Source: CAYUQT01 sp964596165
GTDB taxonomy: Bacteria > Planctomycetota > Phycisphaerae > UBA1845 > JAFGLZ01
Length of the DNA stretch: 60,599 nt
Reading direction: 5' to 3'
Assembly (NCBI GenBank): GCA_964596165.1
Contig: CAZQTW010000039.1
Span: 1 to 60,599, forward strand
Shown here: in pieces, positions 35,191-46,200 of the stretch
Position numbering within the stretch: the first letter of the stretch is position 1
How the letters are laid out: the number at the start of each line of letters is the position of its first letter
Program-made: the position numbers and the translations under genes
Notes under the pieces: model-generated
Seen by the model: only the letters and a program-made list of their open reading frames with translations
Databases searched by the model: none
Told to the model about the DNA's origin: nothing

Positions 35191-36087
35191 ATGGACCTGT
35201 CCCAGCTTCCACCCGAGATTGCGGCTCTTCTTTTCGTGGGCGGTGCCGAGAGGGCCGATTTGCAGTGGCAGAATCGCCAGCGAAAAATCGCCAAGAACAA
35301 ACTCGATGCCTCGGACGACAACCAGCTCTTCGGGAACAAACCCCTGCTGGATGAGAGCATGGCCGCGGCCGTTCGCTCCCTCTTGTACATGTGGAACGGC
35401 TATCCTGCGGAAGCGATGATGCTGGCGGAGGCGGCGCCGGATCGGGAACGCTACTATCTGATCGGATTCCAGGAACGCCAACTCGGAAACGCCGCTCGCG
35501 CCAAAGAGATGTTTCAGCGCGTTCAGACTCACCCGATTCACGAACCCCTTGTCGCCTACGCCTTGGAGACGGTGGCGCTGACCGAAGACCCACTCCTCCT
35601 TCGCCTGAAACAGTTCTTGGAGACCTATGCGTCCTGGGAGGCGCACCTCTTTACCGACGTGATGGAGCAAACCCTGTCCGGCAAGGCGATGTCCGAAGCA
35701 GTACACGCGGCGTGTCTGATCCAATGCAGGGAGTTTGAACTGCTGTTCGACTTCTGCTACGGCAAGACCGTCGGCGAGGAATTGGCTTCAAAACCCGCGG
35801 AGACCCCCGCAGAACAGGAAGAGGCGCTCAAGCGACTGCGGAAACTGCGCGAACGACAACACATGGCGGCGCACTTGGCCCGTCGAGTCCTCCAGAAGAG
35901 CCCGGAGCCCTCCTCCAAGGATGATAAACCGTCCGCTAAGGGATCGTCGGCCACGGCGACACTGCAGTCCACATTCAAGATTGCCTGCCCAAAGTGCGGT
36001 GTGGTGACGTCGGTCATGGAGTCCAGCCGTGGCCAGCAGGGACAATGCAAATCCTGCGGCGTCGTCTATCGAATCCCCACCAAGTGA
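35191..36087 (+). CDS. Unknown helical-repeat protein with C-terminal zinc ribbon
   Basis: 298 residues. The middle part is helical and resembles TPR-like packing (ERYYLIGFQERQLGNAARAK and the following helix pairs), then a charged linker (about 215-265) and a C-terminal CPKCG...CKSCG zinc ribbon of the MJ0042-like type. Start ATG 35191 (MDLSQLPPEIAALLFVGG) is chosen because the open frame before it is not protein-like; the ribosome site is weak (AAGGG). No signal peptide: cytoplasmic. Function not recognised. Confidence 0.7.
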   Translation: MDLSQLPPEIAALLFVGGAERADLQWQNRQRKIAKNKLDASDDNQLFGNKPLLDESMAAAVRSLLYMWNGYPAEAMMLAEAAPDRERYYLIGFQERQLGNAARAKEMFQRVQTHPIHEPLVAYALETVALTEDPLLLRLKQFLETYASWEAHLFTDVMEQTLSGKAMSEAVHAACLIQCREFELLFDFCYGKTVGEELASKPAETPAEQEEALKRLRKLRERQHMAAHLARRVLQKSPEPSSKDDKPSAKGSSATATLQSTFKIACPKCGVVTSVMESSRGQQGQCKSCGVVYRIPTK

Positions 36088-36092
36088 TCGGC

Positions 36093-37280
36093 TCACATCA
36101 GAGACAGCGGGTGTTGCCTATTCTTCATCGGAAGCGCAACCGGTGCAGTGAGACGGTGTGACTCATACGTCGCCAGAATCATCTCCAGCGCCGCCCGCCC
36201 GTCGTAGGCGCTTCCTTTCGGCTGCGTATCCGTCTCGATGGCGCGAATCAGGTCGGTCGCGATCAACCGGTTGCCGAGCGTGGCGTTCTCCGGGCTGTTG
36301 AGCGTCTCGGGTTTGCCGAGGCCCGCGCTGGTGATCGCGGTCCACCGAGCGTTGCTGCGACCGGGCTGCCACGAGGGATCCTCGCAGAGCCATGCCGCGG
36401 GAAGGCTGCCGGTGTTCAGCGTGATGATGCCCTTCGTCCCATAAATCCAGACGCCGAATCGTTCCCCCGCACCGTCCTTGGACCGAAGGGTCGAGAAGTA
36501 GCCCATGACCCCGTTGTCAAAGCGATAGGTGGCATGAACCTCATCCCCCGCCAAGAGACCGATGCCTTCATTGCCGTCGCGAATGTGGTCCTTCGTCACC
36601 GGTCTTCCGCCTTCGAACACACGCGCGAAACACCATTGCGGCTCACCGGCCAGCAGACGCATCAGGTCCATGATGTGCGAACCCAATACCATCATGTCCT
36701 CGCCGCCGCCGCGGCGATCCTCCTTGCCCCGGCCGCGGATCTCGAGCACCCGCCCGATCGTCCCTGCGGCGATGAGTTCGCGAACACGGTCCGTAACAGG
36801 GCTGTATCGCGTCTGATGGGCGATGGCCAGCTTGAGCTTCTTCGCTTCGAGCGCGGCGATCATCTCGTCCGCCTCGGCCGGCGTCCGGCACATCGGCTTC
36901 TCCATGAGCACGTGGCAGCCGGCGTCCGCGCACGCCAGGACCATGTCTCGGTGGCAGTCCAGCCACCGCGGAGCGACGCTGACAATCTGCGGCCGTTCCT
37001 TCCGCAACATCTCGCGGTAATCCGCGTAGGTCCGGGGCGCGTTCAGACGCTTGGCGGCCTTCTCTCGCCCCTGGGGGTTTTCATCGGCCACGGCGACAAT
37101 CTCCGCCCGGTTGATGTCCTTCCACACCGTGTCGATGCCGTGTCCGTAATCGCCGCGCCCGGTTCGACCGATGATGCCCACGCGATACCGGCTTGCCTTC
37201 TGCTCCGAGCGGCAGTCCTTCGCGAGGGCGACCGTCGTCAGTGCCGTCGCCGTCGTTCTGATGAAGTCTCGCCGTTTCAT
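36093..37280 (-). CDS. Tat-exported Gfo/Idh/MocA-family oxidoreductase
   Basis: 395 residues. Twin-arginine signal (MKRRDFIRTTATALTTVALA), nucleotide-binding start YRVGIIGRTGRGDYG, the family motif MEKPM with the catalytic Lys, and GGGEDMMVLGSHIMDLMRLL for the substrate His region. GGAG 6 nt before the start. NAD(P)-dependent oxidation or epimerisation of sugars is the family role; the substrate is unknown. It lies downstream of the VWA gene (111 bp gap), possibly co-transcribed. Confidence 0.9.
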   Translation of the reverse strand: MKRRDFIRTTATALTTVALAKDCRSEQKASRYRVGIIGRTGRGDYGHGIDTVWKDINRAEIVAVADENPQGREKAAKRLNAPRTYADYREMLRKERPQIVSVAPRWLDCHRDMVLACADAGCHVLMEKPMCRTPAEADEMIAALEAKKLKLAIAHQTRYSPVTDRVRELIAAGTIGRVLEIRGRGKEDRRGGGEDMMVLGSHIMDLMRLLAGEPQWCFARVFEGGRPVTKDHIRDGNEGIGLLAGDEVHATYRFDNGVMGYFSTLRSKDGAGERFGVWIYGTKGIITLNTGSLPAAWLCEDPSWQPGRSNARWTAITSAGLGKPETLNSPENATLGNRLIATDLIRAIETDTQPKGSAYDGRAALEMILATYESHRLTAPVALPMKNRQHPLSLM

Positions 37281-37391
37281 GTCTTCTCCTCGACAGGTGT
37301 TGTTGCCCGCTCCACGGATTGGTACGGTAGTGCGCGTGCCATCGGTCGGCAAGGCGCGGCGGCCGGTGGAATTCACTTTGCTTTTGAACCC

Positions 37392-39131
37392 TTATCCCAG
37401 GATGAATCGCCGTCGTTTGACGTAGTCCCAAACCACGTATCGATCCAAATCTCGGCCGCCGGTGAAGAAGACCCGGCCCGACGTGCTGTCCGCCAAACGA
37501 TGTGCGAAATCCACGTCCTCGCTTGTCTGTCCCCAGTTGGGCAGCAGAAAAAGGTTGATCGTGATGCCCTCCCTCGAGCAAAGCCGCGCCTCGCGCATCG
37601 TGGCCTCCTCGGTGAGCGGGTCGGGCGGGTAGAGCAGGTACAGCCACTGGCCGTCGAAATGAGCGGTCGGCAGGCCGTCGGTGATCAGAATGACCTGGCG
37701 GTTCGGCGTGTCCTGAACCGAGAGAAACTGTCGGGCAATCTGCAGCCCCCGTTGGATGTTCGTAAAGTGCGGCGGGATCTGGAACTCGCTGATGTCCGGC
37801 CGGCTCATGTCCGCCTTCAGGCGGACGACCGGATCGTCGATCATCACGGGCTTGGGCATGATCCCCGGTAGCTCCGAGATGTGCCTCGGCTTGGCGAACG
37901 TGTACATCTCCACAAACTGCAAGAAATCGCCGGGGTACTCGGTCCGGATGAGGCCATGAAGTGCCAGCCCCATCCGTTTGACGTTGACGTACTGGGCGTT
38001 GTAGCGCATGGAACCGCTCATGTCGAGGACGACAACCGTGGCACACATGGGGGTGTTGCGCGTGTGGTGGATCTCGATGTCCTCCGGCATGAGGCGAACC
38101 GGTATGCCCGGGCCGTTCCGAATCATCGCGTTGACCATCGAGGCCGGGATGTCCATCTGCGTCAGCGAATCGCCGAACTCGTAGGACTTGGTCCGCGGCA
38201 TCTCGATGGCGCCCTCGCCGACGATCGGGCCCTGGTGACGGCCGGAGCGGGCCGCCTGGAGGTCGCTGAAGATCTCCTGTAAGAGCCGCGACTGGAAGAG
38301 GCGATACGCCTTGGGCGTGAGATGATACCCGCCGTCCGTTTGCTCCAATCCTTGCCTCTGGGCCACCTCATGCAGGTAGTCCCGGATGTACTGCTGAAGG
38401 GCGTTTAGCTTCTCGATGTCGCCGGGCTCGGCGAATTCGGACAACGCGCTCACGTCGATCACGGCGATCCGTGCCGTCCGGGCGGCTTCTTCAAGCTGTT
38501 GGAGAAGCCGGTCGATCGTCTCGAGTTCCGCCTTGATCTCCAGCGCCTGCGGGATGGTCATCGGCGTCCGGCCCGTGAAGGCATACTTCGCCGCGAGTTC
38601 GTCGACTCCGTATTTGTCGCCGAGAGCATCCATGAGTCGAACGAGATCTCGGGCGAAAGGATCACGCTGGTTCTTCACCCGATACCAGATCCGCTCGAGG
38701 TCCTGAAGCTGTTCGTCGCGGACCGCTTCGCGGAACGGTCCGGTCAATGCCTTCGGCGGACGGAGCAAGACCGCGATCTCCTGGTAGCCCTGACGCGCGT
38801 CTTCTTGAACCCGATCGGTCTCGTATGTCGCAAGGATCTTCCGCTTCCGCTCCAATAGCACCTCGCGGAACGCATCCAGCGACGGACCGAGCCCCGGTAT
38901 CTGGTCGGGGTCAATCCGAACCGCACGCGCCAACTCCTCTTCGGTCAGTTGGCGAAGATTCCCGTAGTAGAGCAGGTGCTCGAACGCCGGCGACACCGCG
39001 TCCGGCGGCGGGGCCATGGGACGGGGGAAACGCTTCGGGTCGTACTTCTGGTACGTATGAATGACGCCGCCCAAAGCCTCGGCCCGTGACGTACCCCTCC
39101 CTTGTGAATCCTTCCGATGACGCGACGGCAT
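37392..39131 (-). CDS. VWA-domain protein, partner of the AAA+ ATPase
   Basis: 579 residues. The last 230 residues form a von Willebrand A domain with the MIDAS DMSGSMRYN, a Thr at HFTNIQRGL and ITDGLPTAHF. The N-terminal 330 residues are helical (DPDQIPGLGPSLDAFREVLL; QQLEEAARTARIAVIDVS). 70 bp downstream of the AAA+ gene. In MoxR/VWA pairs the ATPase and VWA protein act as a chaperone-like couple for metal-enzyme or complex assembly; the client here is unknown. Confidence 0.88.
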   Translation of the reverse strand: MPSRHRKDSQGRGTSRAEALGGVIHTYQKYDPKRFPRPMAPPPDAVSPAFEHLLYYGNLRQLTEEELARAVRIDPDQIPGLGPSLDAFREVLLERKRKILATYETDRVQEDARQGYQEIAVLLRPPKALTGPFREAVRDEQLQDLERIWYRVKNQRDPFARDLVRLMDALGDKYGVDELAAKYAFTGRTPMTIPQALEIKAELETIDRLLQQLEEAARTARIAVIDVSALSEFAEPGDIEKLNALQQYIRDYLHEVAQRQGLEQTDGGYHLTPKAYRLFQSRLLQEIFSDLQAARSGRHQGPIVGEGAIEMPRTKSYEFGDSLTQMDIPASMVNAMIRNGPGIPVRLMPEDIEIHHTRNTPMCATVVVLDMSGSMRYNAQYVNVKRMGLALHGLIRTEYPGDFLQFVEMYTFAKPRHISELPGIMPKPVMIDDPVVRLKADMSRPDISEFQIPPHFTNIQRGLQIARQFLSVQDTPNRQVILITDGLPTAHFDGQWLYLLYPPDPLTEEATMREARLCSREGITINLFLLPNWGQTSEDVDFAHRLADSTSGRVFFTGGRDLDRYVVWDYVKRRRFILG

Positions 39132-39201
39132 GACTAGACCTTCTCAGGGTTCCGGAGCGGTCCGACCCGCCTGTACGCTTCAGACTCCTGACTTCCGACT
39201 T

Positions 39202-40623
<1,422 letters not shown>

Positions 40624-41005
40624 GACTTCCCACCCTCAGACAGTCGGGTTCTGAGTCGGAAGGCGCTGCCGCGGCACGCCTGGCACCCTGGGGATGCCAT
40701 GATATTATACGTCCCGGCCGCATGCTTGGTCCTTCATTCGTTGGATGCAGAGGCGACTTATGCTTGTGCACGATTACGTGCGATCCTGAGGCGATTCATG
40801 AGAAACACGGTACCTGCTGGGGTCTTTTCCGGGGGAAGGGCGTCGCGGTGCCCGGATCACGGAAGCGAACCGCCTCGTCTCGAATATACCAGACGGAGAG
40901 ACTTTGACGGTTCGGGTTGTCCTGCGAGGGGGCTATGCACAGGCGGACGTGTCGGTATGATTCGGTATGCCGTCGCACGGATCCGCGTGCGAGGGGAGTA
41001 CTCCC
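40624..41005. promoter_or_regulatory. Divergent intergenic region with -10 of the AAA+/VWA operon
   Basis: Minus-strand TATAAT at 40704-40709 gives a leader of about 75 nt to the AAA+ gene; no convincing -35 at 16-18 bp. Toward the lipocalin gene a TTGACG (40904-40909) has no good -10 partner. The remaining sequence holds no supported gene. Confidence 0.45.
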
Positions 41006-41542
41006 ATGAGACCCGAATTCCTGCTGTTCGCATGTCTTCCCATCGCGATGGTGTGGGGATGTTCGCAGGCCAAACATCCGCCGCTCGAGGTCGTGTCACA
41101 TGTGGATGTGCAGCGGTATGTCGGCAGGTGGTATGAGATTGCCCGTTACCCCAACCGCTTCGAGAAGGGATGCGTGGCGGTCACGGCAGAGTACGCCCCT
41201 CGCAGCGACGGCAAGATAACGGTCGTCAATGCGGCACGAGACAAGACCTTGGACGGGCCGGTCCGTAGCATCAAGGGCAAGGCCTGGGTGGTTGACAAGA
41301 CAACCAACGCCAAGCTGAAGGTTCAGTTCTTCTGGCCATTCTCCGGCAACTACTGGATTATCGACCTGGACAAGGACTACCGATGGGCGGTCGTGAGCGA
41401 GCCGCGTCGGAACGTCCTTTGGATTCTGAGCCGTACGCCGCAGTTGGATGAGGCTGTGTACGGGCAGATAGTCTCGCGTCTGAAGGAGAAGGGGTTTGAT
41501 CCGGGCCGGCTGGAGAAGATCGCGCAGCCGACCAAGGGATGA
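41006..41542 (+). CDS. blc: Bacterial lipocalin (Blc type), lipoprotein
   Basis: 178 residues. Lipoprotein signal ending in VWGC (MRPEFLLFACLPIAMVWGC), then the lipocalin motifs VQRYVGRWYEIARYPNRFEK, VNAARDKTLDG, the AWVVDKTTNAKLKVQFFWPF stretch, YWIIDLDKDYRWAVVSEP, LWILSRTP. Family role: binding lipids such as lysophospholipids at the outer membrane. GAGGGGAG before the ATG. Full family length. Confidence 0.93.
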   Translation: MRPEFLLFACLPIAMVWGCSQAKHPPLEVVSHVDVQRYVGRWYEIARYPNRFEKGCVAVTAEYAPRSDGKITVVNAARDKTLDGPVRSIKGKAWVVDKTTNAKLKVQFFWPFSGNYWIIDLDKDYRWAVVSEPRRNVLWILSRTPQLDEAVYGQIVSRLKEKGFDPGRLEKIAQPTKG

Positions 41543-41617
41543 AACACGTCAGGGTTCACAATCGGGACGACACGGGGGCGATGAGGAAGTCAGGGAATGA
41601 GGTCTTGTGGGGATGGT

Positions 41618-43132
41618 ATGCGTCCGACGGTCGTCCAAGTGGCCGGGCCCTTAATCATCATTCTTGAGTCCATCGTCTCGGCCGAGACAACACGTGAAGC
41701 GGTCAAGCCCCGTCGCGTCCTGTTCAACTGTGACGGCTGCAGCGTACGCATCGACAACAATGACAAGCACGACCTGAACGTCTGGATCGACCAGCTCTTC
41801 ACCGGCTTGGATCCCAATTACGTCGGCGCGCTGCTCTGGTGTGACGGATCGGGAGGCAACACCGCTCTCTACGATTCGAACGTGCTCGAATTAGACGGCG
41901 CTCGAATCGGCAAGCCCGATCCGTGGGTGTCCAAGTGGATCAAGGAGGGCAACGATCCGCCGAAGGTCGTCATCCGCGAAGCCCGCAAACGCGGCCTGGA
42001 CGTCTTCTACTCGTTCCGAATCAATGACATCCACGACGCGTTCACGCCGAGCGAATTTCCCACCTTCAAAGTGCAACACCCCGAATGGCAGATCGGTCAA
42101 GGGCAACCCTACGGCTATCACACCGCCTTGAATTTCGCCGTACCCGAGGTCCGCGATCTCAAACGCCGGACGATCGAGGAGATCTTCGCCAAGTACGACT
42201 TCGACGGCCTCGAGATTGACTTCCTCCGCGGCCCGCCGTTCTTCATGCCCGGCAAGGAAATCGAGAACGCGCATGTCCTGACGGACTTCCTCCGTGCGAT
42301 CCGCCGCATGCTCGACGCCCGGGCGAAAGAGCGCAACCGGCGAATCGAACTGATGGCCAGGGTCGACGAAACTCTCGAAGCCTGTCGCCTCGACGGGTTC
42401 CAGGTGGGTACGTGGGCCAAGGACGGTTTGGTCGACGCCCTGATCATGGGCAGCGGGACGATCGAAGTCGATGTGGCGGCGTTCAAGAAACTGGTCGCCG
42501 GCACGCCCGTGCGAATCTACCCATGCCTCTATGGATGGCCAAGCACGTACAACCCCATACCGGCCGCGCTGGCCCGCGGCATCGCGCTGACCTACTGGCG
42601 CGATGATCCGGATGGCGTCTACGTGTTCAACTGGTTTCCCCACCAGCAGAACATGCGGTATCAGATCGAATTGCTCAAGGAGATCGGCGAGCCGAAGCGG
42701 TTGGCCGTAAGCAACGTGATGTACGCCGCCGAACGGGGCCGGCCGTCGAAGGAATACCCGCACAATTGGCTGCGGGCGAAGCTGCCGACAAAACTCGAGG
42801 CAGGGCAACTCCAGGAGATTCCCATCGAGATCGGTGGTAAGCCGACGGACAAGGCGAAGGTCGAGGTCCAGGTCGCCGTGACGGGCAGTTCGCCGTTGCA
42901 GATCACGCTGGACGGTCGGCCGATCGGGGGGGAACACAAGCCCGCAAACGGCCGTGTCGCGGTACGGATCGAGGCGACGCGCCTTACAGCCGGGCGCCAT
43001 CGGATCGGCCTACGGCTCATCCAGGGCGAGGCCAACGTGACGGCCGTCGAGATCCACGTGGCACAGCAGGAGGGGGCCACTTCACACGGAACGGCCGAGT
43101 CCTTCGATCGATCGGCCTCGGATCGGGTCTGA
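41618..43132 (+). CDS. Secreted glycoside-hydrolase-like TIM-barrel protein (GH10-like family)
   Basis: 504 residues. Signal peptide (VAGPLIIILESIVSAET). The barrel has the pattern of planctomycete 'family 10-like' glycosyl hydrolases: LNFAVPEVRDLKRRTIEEIF, YDFDGLEIDFLRGPPF (acidic pair at the strand end), IELMARVDET, VDALIMGS and GVYVFNWFP. The last 90 residues are a small beta domain. Start ATG 41618 (GGGGATGG upstream); ATG 41597 would add 7 residues. Activity unproven, substrate unknown. Confidence 0.75.
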   Translation: MRPTVVQVAGPLIIILESIVSAETTREAVKPRRVLFNCDGCSVRIDNNDKHDLNVWIDQLFTGLDPNYVGALLWCDGSGGNTALYDSNVLELDGARIGKPDPWVSKWIKEGNDPPKVVIREARKRGLDVFYSFRINDIHDAFTPSEFPTFKVQHPEWQIGQGQPYGYHTALNFAVPEVRDLKRRTIEEIFAKYDFDGLEIDFLRGPPFFMPGKEIENAHVLTDFLRAIRRMLDARAKERNRRIELMARVDETLEACRLDGFQVGTWAKDGLVDALIMGSGTIEVDVAAFKKLVAGTPVRIYPCLYGWPSTYNPIPAALARGIALTYWRDDPDGVYVFNWFPHQQNMRYQIELLKEIGEPKRLAVSNVMYAAERGRPSKEYPHNWLRAKLPTKLEAGQLQEIPIEIGGKPTDKAKVEVQVAVTGSSPLQITLDGRPIGGEHKPANGRVAVRIEATRLTAGRHRIGLRLIQGEANVTAVEIHVAQQEGATSHGTAESFDRSASDRV

Positions 43133-43155
43133 TCCGCAACGCCGTTACCGACGGT

Positions 43156-43184
43156 TCGACTCCGTCCGCGTTCCCGCGCATAAT
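43156..43184 (+). promoter_or_regulatory. Candidate promoter of the large GH gene
   Basis: TCGACT (43156-43161), 17 bp, CATAAT (43179-43184), 30 bp before the ATG. The -10 is embedded in CGCATAATACGC, much like GCGTATAATGCGC before the gene at 55808. Confidence 0.45.
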
Positions 43185-43214
43185 ACGCACCATTCAAGCA
43201 CGGAGACGCGGAGC

Positions 43215-46200
43215 ATGCGGATGAACAGAGTGATCGGATCCGTCGGCACACTCGCTCTCATGCTATCGGCACTCACCGAGTGCGTGGCGGGTGAAGACGC
43301 GGAGAACCCAGTCGGCGCCCCGGTCATCTACGACGTCACATCGGCACCCAAAGCCACGCCGCGCCAATCGCTCGCGTTCAAGGTCTTCACCAAGGTCAAT
43401 AAGAACCTCTTCTGGGATACGACCCCCATGGTTCAGTGCGCGGTGGAGAACCACGGCAACGCCGTCGCGGCCGGCGTTCGTTGTGACCTGCGTGTGGAGG
43501 ATGGCTACTACCAACGCGATACGGGCTCTGCGCGAATCGAATTCCCCTCTGTCGCAAGAGCCAAGGGAGCCGTCGTGTCGTGTCGGCTTCGTGTGCCCTA
43601 CGGTGTCTTCCACGTGCACTGGGTCTTTGCCGATGGCGAGGGCAAGCTGGCCGGCGGCACCATCGACGTCGCAAAGATGCTGCCGCCGTGCTATCGCGAC
43701 GCGCCCGAATCAGTGCGGGCGTACGAACGCCGATGGGGCCTGTTCGGGGGCGTCTGGGGGTTCTATGCGCCCGAACTCGCCAGCGACATGGGAACGCGCT
43801 GGGTTCGATACGAGGACACGGTGTGGTCCGGATACGAGAAGGAACGGGGCAAATATCAGATGGCCGATTTGCCCAAGAGGCTCAAGCGATACACGGACGC
43901 CGGCGTCGAACCCATCATCCTGCAAACGCTCTATCAGCGTCCCGAGTTTCACAATCCGGACCGACCGGATTTTGCACCCGCCTACGGGCAGGTGATGAAG
44001 CAGACGGCGCTGGCTGCTCGCGATCTGGCCGGCGGCTTCGAACTCGGCAACGAAGACAACGGACCCACGAAAATGATCTACGCGGAGGTCGCGCGCCAGG
44101 CGGCCGCCGGCATTCGGTCGGTCCGGCCGCAGGCACTGATTGCGAACAGCGGGACCGCCTATGTCGATGTCGGCTGGCTGCGGATGCAGGCAGCTCGCGG
44201 CCTGTTCGATGTCCTGGACGTGTTGTGCACCCATCCCTATACGTCCGACAGCAGTCCTGAGGCATTTCGCGTCTTCGAGCAACTGGCGGGCGTGGACGAC
44301 CTGATCGACGAACTCGGGGGCATGCGCATCCAGTGGACGACTGAGTTCGGTTGGCATCACGACTTCAACCAGCAGCGGCGGGCGGAGTGGATCCCGCGCC
44401 ATCACATCATCGGTGCGGCCGCGGGAATCGACCGGCACGGTCTCTACACATGGGAACGGGACTTCGGTGTCTTCCAGGGCACGGCCCAGCCGGCGGCCGC
44501 ATCCGTCCACGCGTTGATGAAGCGGATCGAGGGGCACCGGTTTGCGGGTCTGCTCAGCCGTACGAGTGACTTGTGGGCCGTTGTCTTCGAGCGGGCGGGG
44601 ACGCCGCTGGCCGTCGCCTGGTCGCCGACGGGCAAGGCTGCCTGGTCCGTCGAGGTCGGTCCCGATGCCCGCGTCTTGGATCTGTTCGGCAATCCAATGA
44701 AGGTTCAATCTCAGTCGGGTCGCGTCACGGTCGAGCTGGGCGGCGCACCGATCTACGTGACAGGTGTTGCCCAAACGGCCCTGGCCGCCGCAGTCCGCAA
44801 CCAGTGTGAACGAGAACGTCAGCGGTTGGCCAAGTGCCTCAAAGCGGCCGGATTCCCGTCAGGCAACAGGTGGGAACAACTCGTTGCAAACCCCCATACC
44901 ACAGGTAATGACTTGCGCGGTGCCTTGCTCGACTGGGTCCCGCTCACCCGGCCCATTGCCAAAAAGGAACAAGCCGTCATTGCCCAGGCCCTGCGCTGGT
45001 ACTGGGCCGCGGGGCGAATGGCCGACGTCGTTCCACTCAAGGTCCCCGTGCAGAACCTGGATCTGCAGCGACAGTGGATCAGGGAGATGTTGGCGGTGTC
45101 GATCAGCGACGACATGGACATCCCTTCGCTGCGCTATCTGGCGGAGCGATGCGACCGGTTGGCCGACGAACACCGTATCGCCCGCGAGCTGGGCTCACGG
45201 ACTTACGCCGACCGCCTGGCGACGATGCAGGAGGTCTTCGCGAGCGTCTGCCAGGGGCTCGTTGTCGGTGGCGAACGGGTCCTTTTTTCCCTCTGGCCGT
45301 ACCTCTATACGGTGACCGCCGACGGTACGCTGAAGGAGACGCTTCGGTTCGTTCCCGGCCAGGCGACGACGGCCAGAATCAGGATCAGCAGCTACAGCGG
45401 CAGCGATCACCGCACGAAGGCCTCGCTTCGCCTTCCGACCGGATGGCGGACGGAGCCGGCCTACCTCTCATTCGACGTCCGGGCGGGAAAGGCGGCGGAA
45501 GGGGAGATCAAGATCCATTGTCCGTCCGACGCGCCGGCGACAAAACCCGTCATTCTCTGTGTGCTTAATGCCGAGCGACTCCCCGAGCGCATGGTCCCGT
45601 TTGACGACGTTGTGATGGAGGCGCCGCTTCAGCTTACCATCGCCCCGGTGCAGGGGCTCCTCCCCCAGACGCCGATGCACGCGACCATCTCCAATTCGAC
45701 AGCCTCTCCTCTCTCGGGGCTGCTGAGACTGATGCGCAACGACGATACACGGGCCCTGGCTCGGCTGCGATTCAGCGATCTCACCGCTTCCAAACCCATC
45801 TCGGCAGAACTGGGCTTGCGCTCAGTTCCGCCACGTCCATATCACGACTGGCCGCTGGTGGCCGAGTTCATACTGAGCGATGGTCGGCGCGTCGAACGGA
45901 TGATGGACGTCGACTTCGCCTGTGCGGTCCGCGCGGCATCTCCGCCGACGATCGACGGCGACCTCGGCGAGTGGCGATATGCAACACCGCTGCGCCTGAA
46001 CCGAGAGGAGTTCGGGAAGGGATCCTATGGCGGTCAATGGAGTCCGACGGACCTGTCGGCCACCACCTACATCATGTGGGACGAGCTGTGCCTCTACTTT
46101 GCCGCCGAGGTGACGGATCAGACATTCAATCAGAATCTTACCGGTACCAGTCAGTGGATGCAGGACAGTGTCCAATTCGCTCTGGCGCGCGACACGCAAT

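Noticed and set aside
34784..35419. An open frame of 211 codons before the zinc-ribbon gene
   Set aside because: No ribosome site, no domain resemblance, and it overlaps the better supported frame from 35191.
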